Positions 17,063-26,543 of a stretch of DNA of 64,000 nt are shown piece by piece. The stretch comes from DTWD01 sp963662965. GTDB taxonomy: Bacteria; Acidobacteriota; Vicinamibacteria; Vicinamibacterales; UBA8438. The stretch covers positions 682,001 to 746,000 of the forward strand of contig OY759970.1 of NCBI GenBank assembly GCA_963662965.1. The letters are read 5' to 3'. A program made the translations under genes and the position numbers. The notes under the pieces were generated by a model. That model was not told the DNA's origin, searched no databases, and saw only the letters and a program-made list of their open reading frames with translations. The stretch's first letter is position 1; each line of letters begins with the position of its first letter.

Positions 17063-19222
17063 CTACCGGTGCGCCACAAGCGCCTCCAGCTGCGCGCGAA
17101 ACGCCTCGGGGTCGGTGACCGGCGCCTGACACGCAAAATCGCGACACAGATACGCGGTGGGTAATTCGTCCCGCATCTCCATGGCGCCCACCCAGGGAAG
17201 CCGCTCCGCGATCGCCCTCTGATGCGCTCCGGGCTCCACCACCAGGCTCACAACGCCCGGCAGGAAGAACGTGGTGAAGACCCGGTGCAACGCGGCGGTC
17301 GCGGTCGCGTCTCGCGCGCCCACGATGATCACCTGCGGCACCCCGCTGCGGTAGGTCGAGGCTGCCGCCATCATCATCGGCACGACCCGAGCCACCTGAG
17401 CCGCCAGCGCCACCCGCCGCAAGGTGCGCTCAACCCGGTCGCCGTGCTCGCGGGCCTCGTCGCCACCCGACAGATGGGCCAGTGTCAACAGGTTCCAGAC
17501 GGCGACAGACCCGGCGGAGGGCTCGGCGCCGTCATACTCCTCCTTCAGCCGCAGCAGCACGGTCGGATCGTCCCCAGTCGTGCTGAACCAGCCGCCGCCC
17601 TCCTCATCCCAGAACAGCCGGTTCTGCGTCGCCTGCAGCTCGCGAGCCCAGTCGAGCCACACCGGGTCGCCGCCGGCCTGAAACAGCTCGAGCAGTCCCC
17701 AGACGACGCATGCGTAGTCCTCGCTGTACGCGTCGATGTCGGCGTGGCCGTCGCGAAACCGGCGCAGCAGCACACGACGGTCTGCATCCCAGAGCCGATC
17801 GTGCAGAAACCGTGCGGCACGCGTCGCCGTCTCCTGGGCCGCGACCGACCCGGGCTCGTCGAGCGGCGTGACCCGGGCCGCGCGCGCAAAGGCGGTAATC
17901 ATCAACCCGTTCCACCCAGCCAGCACCTTGTCGTCCAGATGCGGGCGCGGCCGCGCGGACCGCGCCTCGAACAGCCGCCCACGCGCGCCATCGAGCACCG
18001 CCGTGACCGCCTCGACCGACCGACCGCTGAGCCGCGCCACGTCCTCCACACCGCGGGCCACGTAGAGCAGGTTCATGTTTGTGAACTCGCCATGCGGGTC
18101 ATGGAGCGCGTTGCCGTCCAGCTCGATGCCGTATCGGAACCGAACCACCTCGGCGTCGTCACCGAACAGGTGCTCGATCTCCGGCTGGCTCCAGACGTAG
18201 AACGCCCCTTCGGTCTTGACGGCGTCGCTGCGACCAGCCTGCTCGGGCGGTATGCTGTCGGCATCCTCCGCCGAGAAGAACCCGCCGTCGGCATGTGACA
18301 GCTCGCGACGCACATACGCCAGTGTGTCGCCGGCCACCGTCGCGAACGACGGGTCGCCGGCTGCCTGCGCCGCTTCCAGACACGCCAGGGTCAGCTGCGC
18401 CTGGTCGTAGAGCATCTTCTCGAAGTGCGGGACCCGCCAGGCCGCGTCGACCGAGTAGCGGTGGAACCCGCCACCCACGTGGTCGCGCATCCCACCCGTC
18501 GCCATCGCCCGCAGGGTCTCGAGCACCATCTGCCGGGCCTCGACGTCCCCGGTACGCGCATGCTCGCGCAGCAGGAACAGCAGCTCGGCGGGTCGTGGAA
18601 ATTTGGGCGCATCGCCAAAGCCTCCGGCGTGCCGGTCGAAGGTCCGGGCATACTCGCGCACTCCGGCCACCAACAGGTCCGCGTCCGGAATCTGGCCACC
18701 GCTGCCGTCCCGCCGGCTCTGCTGGGCGTCGCGTAGCCGCTCGATCACCCCGTCGGCCGAGCCGACGAGCCGATCACGCGACTCTCGCCAGTTCCGGGCG
18801 ATCTCGGTCAGGATCTCCACGAACCCGGGCCGGCCCCACTGCGCGGACGGCGGAAAGTAGGTGCCTCCGTAGAACGGCTTCAAGTCCGGTGTCAGCCACA
18901 CGCTCATCGGCCACCCACCCGACCCGGTCGTGGCCTGCACAAACGCCATGTAGACCCGGTCGATGTCCGGTCGCTCTTCCCGGTCGACCTTGATCGGCAC
19001 GAAGTGCGTGTTGAGCACCTGCGCGATCTCGTCGCTCTCGAACGACTCGTGCTCCATCACGTGACACCAGTGACAGGTCGAGTAGCCGATCGAGAGAAAA
19101 ATCGGCCGGTCCTCGTCCCGGGCGCGTGTGAAGGCCTCCGCGCCCCAGGGGAACCAGTCGACCGGATTGTTGGCGTGCTGCAGGAGGTAGGGGCTCGGTT
19201 CCTGGGCGAGACGATTGGGCAT
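17063..19222 (-). CDS. thioredoxin-domain DUF255 protein (YyaL/SSP411 type)
   Basis: 719 residues, complete. N-terminal DUF255 thioredoxin-like domain (NRLAQEPSPYLLQHANNPVD; active-site-like CHWCHVMEHESF near residue 47; KVDREERPDIDRVYM). C-terminal (alpha/alpha)6 barrel related to epimerases and glycoside hydrolases (residues about 200-700, with DDKVLAGWNGLMITAFARAA and HFEKMLYDQAQLTL). Widespread in bacteria and present in mammals, with no settled biochemical role; thiol chemistry plus a sugar-like binding barrel is the usual inference. A chromosomal housekeeping-type gene that helps mark non-mobile backbone. Confidence 0.93.
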   Translation of the reverse strand: MPNRLAQEPSPYLLQHANNPVDWFPWGAEAFTRARDEDRPIFLSIGYSTCHWCHVMEHESFESDEIAQVLNTHFVPIKVDREERPDIDRVYMAFVQATTGSGGWPMSVWLTPDLKPFYGGTYFPPSAQWGRPGFVEILTEIARNWRESRDRLVGSADGVIERLRDAQQSRRDGSGGQIPDADLLVAGVREYARTFDRHAGGFGDAPKFPRPAELLFLLREHARTGDVEARQMVLETLRAMATGGMRDHVGGGFHRYSVDAAWRVPHFEKMLYDQAQLTLACLEAAQAAGDPSFATVAGDTLAYVRRELSHADGGFFSAEDADSIPPEQAGRSDAVKTEGAFYVWSQPEIEHLFGDDAEVVRFRYGIELDGNALHDPHGEFTNMNLLYVARGVEDVARLSGRSVEAVTAVLDGARGRLFEARSARPRPHLDDKVLAGWNGLMITAFARAARVTPLDEPGSVAAQETATRAARFLHDRLWDADRRVLLRRFRDGHADIDAYSEDYACVVWGLLELFQAGGDPVWLDWARELQATQNRLFWDEEGGGWFSTTGDDPTVLLRLKEEYDGAEPSAGSVAVWNLLTLAHLSGGDEAREHGDRVERTLRRVALAAQVARVVPMMMAAASTYRSGVPQVIIVGARDATATAALHRVFTTFFLPGVVSLVVEPGAHQRAIAERLPWVGAMEMRDELPTAYLCRDFACQAPVTDPEAFRAQLEALVAHR

Positions 19223-19658
19223 CGGTGGTGGGAGTAGTGCCGTGTCAGGTCAGTGTCCAGAGCGGTGAGCCGCCGGTTCGACACGACTGCGGGACCGGGC
19301 CGGTGTGCCCATGAACAGCGTGGGTCGGGCGGCTCGCCGTTGACAGCTACGCCTCGCGCTCGAGGAGGCGAATGGTCAGGTCGTCGCTCTGCCCCAGACG
19401 TCGCAGCGCCAGCCAGGAGGCATGACCGGCATCTCGGGCAACACGGCGGTCAGAGACGAGCCACCGGCTGCAGCAGGCGGTGGCTCGATCTCCGCGCACC
19501 CGCCGGCCCCGCTCGGTCAGATACAGATTCCCGACCAGTCCCCCGAGAGCCGCGCTCAGCAGCGTCGACAACAGTATTCGCGAGCGTCCTCCATTGACGA
19601 CAGCATACCGGATTGGACCGGGCCGCAGAAATGAGGACGTCGATCCCCCCGAGCCGGA
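19223..19658. other. non-coding gap upstream of DUF255 gene
   Basis: About 435 bp holding the DUF255 promoter region. A 74-codon minus-strand frame (19347-19571) is open but has no recognised domain or clear start. It ends at IS6 copy c. Confidence 0.4.
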
Positions 19659-20450
19659 GGCACTGTCAACTTAACGAGTCCGGGCCAGAATGAGGCGAGT
19701 TGATCCCAGGATCAGGCTGCCGTCACCTGGGCCCACACGGTGAACGACCGTGCTCGCAACATCCGATGATGAGCCGCCCTGAGTAGGTGTCGACCCACGC
19801 GAAAGAGATTCTGAATGACACCGTGGACGTGCAAGAACCGCTGCGCGTGGTCGGATGACGTGAAGCCTCGCATCTGACGTTCGCGTTGTCGCGTGGGTTG
19901 ATGCGAGACTTCGGCGCGATTGTTCGCGTATCGCCTCGTGTCATGGGTGACCAGCGGCATGAGGTCCCGATGGGCGACACGGTAGCTGCCCAGCTTGTCG
20001 GTCACGAGCCGCACGGGTTCCTGTCGCTGACTCTTCAACAGTCGGCGAAAGAATCTCCGCGCTGCACGCCCGTCCCGACGGGGTTGTACGAGGATGTCGA
20101 TCAGGTCACCGTCTTGATCCACCGCGCGCCAGAGATACTGGCGCTGACCGTTGATCGTCACGAAGACTTCGTCCAAGAACCACGTATCTCCGAGTCGACC
20201 CTGTCGTCGCTTCAACTGCCGAGCGTAGTCGGGGCCGAACTTCCCGCACCACTGGCGAACGGTTTCGTAGGACACGATGATTCCTCGTTCGGCCAGCAAA
20301 TCCTCCACATCCCGGAAGCTCATGCAGTATCTGTGGTAGAGCCAGACGGCATGGCTGATGATGTCGGGCGGAAAGCGATGCCGATGGTAGCGGGGCCGGC
20401 GAGTGTTCATCCCGGCATTGTGCCGGGCGGAGAGTTAACCTGACAATGCC
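19659..20450 (-). mobile_element. IS6-type element, type 1, copy c
   Basis: 792 bp, same ends as copy b. No octamer duplication in the flanks (GAGCCGGA versus GTCAGCCA). Confidence 0.92.
19712..20410 (-). CDS. IS6-family DDE transposase (type 1, copy c)
   Basis: 232 residues, intact; differs from copy b by a single residue near the start (PPDIISHAV instead of PPEIISHAV). Confidence 0.95.
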   Translation of the reverse strand: MNTRRPRYHRHRFPPDIISHAVWLYHRYCMSFRDVEDLLAERGIIVSYETVRQWCGKFGPDYARQLKRRQGRLGDTWFLDEVFVTINGQRQYLWRAVDQDGDLIDILVQPRRDGRAARRFFRRLLKSQRQEPVRLVTDKLGSYRVAHRDLMPLVTHDTRRYANNRAEVSHQPTRQRERQMRGFTSSDHAQRFLHVHGVIQNLFRVGRHLLRAAHHRMLRARSFTVWAQVTAA

Positions 20451-20468
20451 GTCAGCCATCCCCCACCG

Positions 20469-20714
20469 CTAGCCATAACTGCGCTCATGGCGGCACACGG
20501 CGCACACGGCCTTGTCGAGCCCGCGCATCCGATGAGGCGTATGGCGGAGCCTTCTCACCACGTCCGCTATGCCTGACACGTCACACCGCTCCGTGTCCGT
20601 TTGCTGGAGTCTCAACCGCCAGAAGGCGACTGTCAGGTTGGTCAACTCCACCAGATCAGCGCCGGGATTGCAGACGCCTTCACACAGTAACTGGTACGTT
20701 GCAGGTCTCTCCAT
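20469..20714 (-). CDS. small hypothetical protein with Cys motifs
   Basis: 81 residues from ATG at 20714 (MERPATYQLLCEGVCNPGAD). Contains C-x3-C near residue 11 and C-x2-C near residue 71 (AVCAVCRHERS), which could bind a metal. No family recognised. It sits between two IS6 copies; it could be a genuine small gene or chance. Confidence 0.4.
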   Translation of the reverse strand: MERPATYQLLCEGVCNPGADLVELTNLTVAFWRLRLQQTDTERCDVSGIADVVRRLRHTPHRMRGLDKAVCAVCRHERSYG

Positions 20715-20798
20715 GTGCGAACTTCTGGCTCCGTGTTCTCGCGTGGGTGCTGTCAAGTTAACGAGTTCGGGGCAATCTGCGGGCGAGTTGATCAGCGA

Positions 20799-21044
20799 TC
20801 AGGCTGCTGTCACCGCGGCCCACACTGTGAAAGCTCGGGCTCGCAACAGTCGATGATGGATCGACCTCAGCCGATGACGTCCCACTCGAAACAGATTCTG
20901 AATAACTCCGTGAGCATGCAAGAAATGCTGAGCGTGGTCGGGTGACTTGAAGCCTCGCATCTGACGCTCCCGTTGTCGTGTCGGTTGGTGCGATACTTCG
21001 ACACGATTGTTCGCGTATTGGTTCGTGTCGTGGATGACTGAGGG
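20799..21044 (-). pseudogene. IS6 transposase, C-terminal part (copy e)
   Basis: About 82 codons from IHDTNQYANNRVEVSHQPTR to WAAVTAA, containing the catalytic E. The N-terminal part is at 24067-24522; removing IS3-A and one GGG restores the frame. Confidence 0.9.
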
Positions 21045-21109
21045 AGAGGTGGACCCCATCCTTTGGACAGCTCAGCGGCCAAGTTAAGGTGGATTCCAGG
21101 TTCATGTTT

Positions 21110-21235
21110 CTAAGCCGCTTCCGACTGCGCTGACGAGGAGCGCAGCGACGAGGTCGGCGCACCTCCCAAATCCGAGTACGCCTCATCAGGCGTGCGATCA
21201 TCGAGCGACGAGTGCGGTCGCTCGGCATTGTAGAA
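21110..21235 (-). pseudogene. IS3-A OrfB, C-terminal piece (copy 3)
   Basis: About 41 codons (…AERPHSSLDDRTPDEAYSDL… to QSEAA stop). Continues at 22957 on the other side of IS3-B. Confidence 0.88.
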
Positions 21236-21306
21236 CCCCCTGTGCCAATAATCTGTGAGACAACCTCCCTGGTGAGATTAGTGTAGGGGCGGGGAAGGTT
21301 GGAGAG

Positions 21307-21795
21307 ATGACTCGCATGCCAGAGGCCGTGGAGATGGACGTGGTCGCGGGGCCGGGGGCGACGGGAGCCCGGAGGGCGACGGGAGGCCCCGGCCCCATGA
21401 CCACGTCACGCCCGCCCGACCCTGACCCGGAGGTGCCGGCGACGGTCCAGCGCCGGCGCTTCTCCGCAGAATATCGGCTCCGCATCCTCACGCAAGCCGA
21501 CGCGTGCAAGAAGCCCGGCGAGGTGGGGGCCCTGTTGCGTCGCGAGGGGCTGTACTCGTCGCTGTTGACGAACTGGCGGCGGCAGCGGGAGGCGGGGGCG
21601 CTGCGCGAGATGCGCGGGCGCCGGCGGGGGCCGACACCCCGCCCCGTTGACCCGCGCGTGAAGCAGCTCGAGGTGGAGAACCGCCGGCTCCAGCGGAAGC
21701 TGCAGCGGGCGGAGACGATCATGACGCTCCAAAAAAAAGTTGCCGAGATCCTGGGGATCCCCCTGACACCCAGCGACGACGACGAGACCGACTGA
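21307..21795 (+). CDS. IS3-B OrfA
   Basis: 162 residues. A proline/arginine-rich N-terminus precedes an HTH domain (RRRFSAEYRLRILTQADACK, SSLLTNWRRQREAG) and a coiled-coil zipper (VKQLEVENRRLQRKLQRAET). The stop overlaps the OrfB start (ATGA-type). An A8 run at 21732-21739 in codons CAA AAA AAA GTT could allow slippage. Confidence 0.9.
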   Translation: MTRMPEAVEMDVVAGPGATGARRATGGPGPMTTSRPPDPDPEVPATVQRRRFSAEYRLRILTQADACKKPGEVGALLRREGLYSSLLTNWRRQREAGALREMRGRRRGPTPRPVDPRVKQLEVENRRLQRKLQRAETIMTLQKKVAEILGIPLTPSDDDETD

Positions 21796-22913
21796 TGCGC
21801 GCCATCGAGGCCGTCACGACGCCGGGCGAGACGGCGGCGCTGTGTCACAGCGTCGGCGTGTCCCGGGCGGCGCTCTATCGCCGGCGGCGCCCCGCGCCCC
21901 GCGCCACACCACCGCGGCCCCGTGCGCCGTCGCCGCGCGCGCTGGGTGCCACCGAACGCCAGGCGGTGCTCAACGTGTTGCACAGCGAGCGGTTCATCGA
22001 CCAGTCGCCCGCCGAAGTCCATGCCACGTTGCTCGAGGAGCAGCGGTACCTCTGTGCCCCGCGCACAATGTATCGGGTGCTCGCGGCGGCCACGGAAGTG
22101 CGCGAGCGGCGCGCCCAGGCCCGGCATCCGGCGTATACCGCACCCGAGCTCGTGGCAACGCGCCCGAATCAGGTCTGGTCGTGGGACATCACCAAACTCA
22201 AGGGCTCGATCCCGTACCGCTACTACTCGCTGTACGTCATCCTCGACCTCTTCAGCCGCTACGCGGTGGGCTGGATGGTCGCGCGCCACGAAAATGCGCA
22301 CCTGGCGGAGCGCCTGATTGCGGCGACCTGCCTGAAGCAGGGCATCGCCCCGCACCAACTCACCATTCATGCGGACCGTGGCGCGCCTATGCGGAGCAAG
22401 CTCGTCGCGCTGCTCTTCTCGGATCTGGGCATCGACGCCAGTCATTCGCGGCCCCGCGTGAGCAACGACAATCCGTTCTCCGAAGCGCAGTTCCGGACCG
22501 TGAAGTACCGGCCGGAGTTTCCTGGCCGGTTCGGCTCGCTCCAACACGCCCGCGCCGTCAGCCGCGATCTGTTCGCGTGGTACAACGACGCGCACCATCA
22601 CAGCGGCCTCAGCTACCTGACACCAACCGCCGTGCACTACGGCCGCGCCGCGACGGTCCTCGCGGTCCGGCACCGCACGCGCCTGGCGGCATACGCCGCC
22701 CATCCCGAGCGGTTCGTGCAGGGGCCACCACGTCCAGAAACACCGCCCACGGCCGTGTGGATCAATCGGCCGCCGCAACCGACCCGCGAGGATGCCCCAG
22801 GAGCGACGCCCGTCACCCCGGACGACCCACAGTATGGGGTGATCCGCCGGTCACAACCCATCCGTGACGATCGCCCGATCACGCTCGTCACCAGCGTGGG
22901 GTCGCTACAGTAA
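21795..22913 (+). CDS. IS3-B OrfB (DDE transposase)
   Basis: 372 residues, complete. HTH_21 region (LHSERFIDQSPAEVHATLL), D in WSWDITKLKGSIPYRYYSLY, D in TIHADRGAPMRS, E in NPFSEAQFRTVKY, and a long proline-rich C-terminal tail after residue 300. Probably active. Confidence 0.93.
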   Translation: MRAIEAVTTPGETAALCHSVGVSRAALYRRRRPAPRATPPRPRAPSPRALGATERQAVLNVLHSERFIDQSPAEVHATLLEEQRYLCAPRTMYRVLAAATEVRERRAQARHPAYTAPELVATRPNQVWSWDITKLKGSIPYRYYSLYVILDLFSRYAVGWMVARHENAHLAERLIAATCLKQGIAPHQLTIHADRGAPMRSKLVALLFSDLGIDASHSRPRVSNDNPFSEAQFRTVKYRPEFPGRFGSLQHARAVSRDLFAWYNDAHHHSGLSYLTPTAVHYGRAATVLAVRHRTRLAAYAAHPERFVQGPPRPETPPTAVWINRPPQPTREDAPGATPVTPDDPQYGVIRRSQPIRDDRPITLVTSVGSLQ

Positions 22914-22956
22914 ATGCGGAATCAGGTTGTCTCAAAGGCATTGACACGGCCCGGAA

Positions 22957-23718
22957 GTCGATCCACCGGCCGATGCTGGCCCGCGCCTCGGAGCCAACCT
23001 CGCAGTCGTGCAGGTAGACGCACTCGTACTTGAGCGAGCGCCACAGCCGCTCGATGAAGACGTTGTCCATCCAGCGGCCCTTGCCGTCCATCGAGATCTG
23101 CACGCCTGCGTCTTTGAGCGTCTGAGTGAACTCCAGGCTGGTGAACTGGCTGCCTTGGTCGGTGTTGAAGATCGCTGGCGGTCCGTACTGCGCGAGGGCT
23201 TCCGCGAGGGCCTCCACACAGAACGAGGCATCCATCGTGTTGGACAAGCGCCACGACAGCACCTTCCGGCTGGCCCAATCCTGGATCGCGACCAGGTACA
23301 GGAAGCCGCGGTGCAGCGGAATGTACGTCACGTCGGCGCACCAGGCCTCGTTCGCACGTTCGACCGCTCGGTCGCGCAGCAAATAGGGGTAGACCCGGTG
23401 CTCCGGGTGCGGAACCGACGTGCTCGGGCGCTGGTACAGCGCCTGGAGGCCCATCTTTCGCATCAGACGACGCACCCGCTTCCGACTGACGGCGAAGCCC
23501 TCCCGGCGCAGCCAACGCGCCCTCTGCCGCGATCCGTAGAACGGGGTTTCCAGAAATTGCTCGTCGATCCGGCGCATGAGCTCGAGAGTCAACTCACTCT
23601 CCCCGAGACCATCGTCGTAGAACGTCGAGCGCGAGATCGACACCAAGCCACACTGTCGCGAGATGCTCAGTTCGGAGTGGTTCGAGTCGATCAGCATTCG
23701 CCTTCGACCGTGACTCAA
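22957..23718 (-). pseudogene. IS3-A OrfB, N-terminal piece (copy 3)
   Basis: About 254 codons from TTG at 23718, carrying all three catalytic residues, cut at …GRWIDF by IS3-B. Otherwise identical to copy 1. Confidence 0.9.
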
Positions 23719-23996
23719 CGGCCGAAGGCCTTGGACAAAAAATCCTTCTCGATGACGAGCTCGCCGACCGTCGCTCGCAGCTCCTGAATCTCCGCATCGC
23801 GAGACGCCTCTCGGCGCTGCTGGTGGTCCGAGAAGACGTCCACAAGCGCCTCCTGGGCTTTCTTCTTCCAGTTCGCGATCAGGTTCGGGTGGATCTTGTA
23901 GCGCGACGACAGCTCCGCCATCGTCTGCTCGCCGCGAAGCGCCTGCAGTGCCACGCGGGCCTTCAGCTCAGCGGGGTATTTTTTCCGTTTCTGCAT
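23715..23996 (-). CDS. IS3-A OrfA (copy 3)
   Basis: 93 residues, intact, identical to the OrfA at 12518. Confidence 0.9.
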   Translation of the reverse strand: MQKRKKYPAELKARVALQALRGEQTMAELSSRYKIHPNLIANWKKKAQEALVDVFSDHQQRREASRDAEIQELRATVGELVIEKDFLSKAFGR

Positions 23997-24066
23997 GATT
24001 CCGATCTCTCCATTCTGAGGTCGGAATCCACCTTAGCAACCTGTCCGAATTTCGGGGTCCACCTCT

Positions 24067-24522
24067 GGGCATGACGTCCCGATGCGCGACACGGTAGCTT
24101 CCCAGCTTATCGGTCACGAGGCGGTACGGTTCCTGTCGCTGACTCTTTAAGAGTTTCCGAAAGAATCTTCGTGCCGCAGGCCCGTCGCGGCGGGGTTGTA
24201 CGAGGATGTCGATCACGTCACCGTCCTGGTCAACCGCGCGCCAGAGATACTGGCGCTGGCCGTGGATCGTCACGAAGACCTCGTCCAGGAACCACGTGTC
24301 TCCGAGTCGACCTTGACGTCGCCTCAACTGCCGAGCGTAGTCAGGACCGAACTTCCCGCACCACTGCCGGACGGTTTCGTACGACACGATGATTCCTCGT
24401 TCGGCAAGCAAATCCTCGACATCCCGGAAGCTCATGCAGTATCTGTGGTAGAGCCACACGGCGTGGCTGATGATTTCAGGCGGAAAGCGATGCCTCAGGT
24501 AGCGGGATCGACGAGTTGTCAT
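24067..24522 (-). pseudogene. IS6 transposase, N-terminal part (copy e)
   Basis: About 151 codons from MTTRRSRYLRHRF to YRVAHRDVMP, ending at the IS3-A insertion. Carries the first two catalytic aspartates. Confidence 0.9.
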
Positions 24523-24562
24523 CCCGGTATTGTGCCGGGCCGAGTGTTAACCTGACAGTGCC

Positions 24563-24592
24563 CCCACCGCGCTGAATCAGCGCACCAACGCC
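24563..24592. repeat. solo end of IS5-A
   Basis: CACCGCGCTGAATCAGCGCA followed by CCAACGCC is identical to the terminal 28 bp of the IS5-A elements (680-708 and 51810-51838). It directly abuts the right end of IS6 copy e. The rest of the IS5-A is gone. Confidence 0.85.
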
Positions 24593-26543
24593 TCGCCGCG
24601 GCCCTCCGATCAGCCAGAGCGTCCTAGTTCGCCCAGCCCCCAGTTTCAAAATGGCTCCGAATCGTCTCGAGGTTCTGCGGAAGTGCACCTTCACATGTGA
24701 CTCCAAGGTACGTTGCGGCACGGCTAATCCCAACAAAGAAGTACCTGTCAAATAGCTCAGGCAGGCGATTGGCGAGTCGATCGATACCGACGTAGAATAC
24801 CGCCTCGAACTCAAGTCCTTTCACGTGCCGTACGTCGAATACCCGAACCTCGGACACATCTCCGACAGCCCGACCGTCCTTCAGCCCAGCGACGGGGATG
24901 TTGTTTCCGGCGAGACGAGGACCGAGTTCCGCCACAAGTGAATCGATCTCACCCTCGTCGTGTACGAACACAGCGATGGACGGTAGATACCCCGTCCTTT
25001 TCTCAACCTCGGTAATTCTGGAGGCAAGCCATGCTCCTAGGTTCGCTCCCCTGCAGTCCTCGGCGAGTTGTGGCGGCAGATCGGCGGCCTCTTCGAAACC
25101 CGAGTCCTCCAGACCAAGACCGAGATCGTCCACCGTTAGGGCAGAGGCCAGCTCTTGGAGTATCTTGCTCTGTCGGTAGGCGCGATTGACGCCGCGCATT
25201 GCGATCGGCCTTCCGGCAAGCTCGCTGAGCCTGTCGAATTCGGGCCGACTGCGAACGCCTTCGATGGTGATGCGTTGATTGAGATCACCACACGCGAACC
25301 ATGACCGAAGGCGGGGATCGGATAGCTCGATGGTGCAGGCAAGCTGAACCGCGGAGAAATCCGTAGCCTCATCAACGAAGACTTGTGGCAAGTAGAAGTC
25401 CTTAATGCTCTCCAACCAGTCATAGCGAGATCTCTCAACGAGATGGCCACGGTTCGCCTCGAGTAGCAGCCTGGCATTGCGCAGCATCGTGAGGGTCATC
25501 ACGTCGACTTCGTCCACTGAGACACGTTTCCGGTCGATCCAGCTGTCGACATCAGACGTGAAAAAACGTTCTTGCGGCGCCTTCGTTCTCCTAAAGCGAT
25601 CGAACCAAACAGGGGCGCCCATCACGAGTGTCCGGGGCAGCTGAGCGAGGGTTCTGACGTGCCCGGTGGTGACGAGGCGCGCGCCAAGCGCCTGCATCTG
25701 CTCTGTGGGAGGCAATCTGGTGCCCATCATTTCGAGAGCACGACCGAGGCGTCCCCTCGGGGCTCCGCGCTGCATAGCCAACGAGCGGGAGCGGCCTCGA
25801 ATCACAGAGAGGAGGAGCTGAGCGCACTTCACTCTCGCATTTTCGGAGTCGGTGGTGTCCGGTGCCGCCTCGTCGATACCGTCGTCGTCTTCAGGCTCAT
25901 CGCCCTCACTCGCATCGCCGAGCAGTTGCGGCAGAGCGTCGACCATTTCGTCTAGGAGCGCTGGGTGTTGACGCACGAGCCGATTGCCCATTCTTCTCAG
26001 TTCGTCGCGATTCTCCTTCTGGAGCCGTTGAAGCTCAGCATGTAGGTCTGATTGGTCCAGGGCTCCTGCAAGTTCGCGGGGCGAGAGTGTCCCGCCCCGG
26101 TCGAAGAACCCGAACGGCGCACCCAGCAAGAGCTTCAGAGGTTCGTTGGCATGGGCGCGCAGATGTTCCAGCGATTGGCGGCCCCGGTCGAAGACACCAT
26201 CGTTGAAGAAAGCTTCAAACGCGGCCTGGAGCTCGATGACAGTCGGACTCGACCGATCTGTCAACGGTGTTGTGTGTTCATCGAGCAGGAAACGGCCGGA
26301 GCTTTGAGCCCGCAATATCCGAAGAGGGCCGCGGCCGAGCTCCAGTCGCTGCTTTTGCCCTGTTCTCAAGTTCTCTGGTGTCGCTGGCACGCCTTCGCGG
26401 GTGAACGCATCCCTCAGGTACTGCTTCAGAAGCTCGGTCGGAGAGAACATCGCCCAGCCGTCCAGGCCACTCACAGAGGAAGACAGGCCGGAGCGAGTCA
26501 GCGCTTCCGTTTCATCGTCGGTAAGTCCGTCAGGAGTGCGCTT

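Larger units (their letters stand above)
21236..22953 (+). mobile_element. IS3-family element IS3-B, complete
   Basis: 1718 bp, ends CCCCCTGTGCCAATAATCTG (left) and CGGGCCGTGTCAATGCCTTT (right, inward), with GAA duplicated at 21233-21235 and 22954-22956. The only complete copy in the window, and the youngest layer of the nest. Confidence 0.92.
21045..24066 (-). mobile_element. IS3-A, copy 3, split by IS3-B
   Basis: Ends AGAGGTGG at 21045 and CCACCTCT at 24066, flanked by the direct repeat GGG on both sides, the 3-bp target duplication of an IS3 insertion into IS6 copy e. It is itself interrupted by IS3-B at 21236-22953 with GAA duplicated. Confidence 0.93.
20746..24562 (-). mobile_element. 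IS6-type element, type 1, copy e, split by nested IS3 elements
   Basis: Left end GTGCTGTCAAGTTAACGAG at 20747; right end GGCACTGTCAGGTTAACACT (inward) at 24562. Its transposase is interrupted at 21044/24067 by IS3-A with target triplet GGG duplicated. The sequence is a diverged relative of copies b-d. Confidence 0.9.

Noticed and set aside
17222..18298. 358-codon frame opposite to the DUF255 gene
   Set aside because: Antisense shadow; amino-acid composition not protein-like.
21198..22778. 526-codon frame opposite to IS3-B
   Set aside because: Antisense shadow of OrfA and OrfB, caused by high GC.
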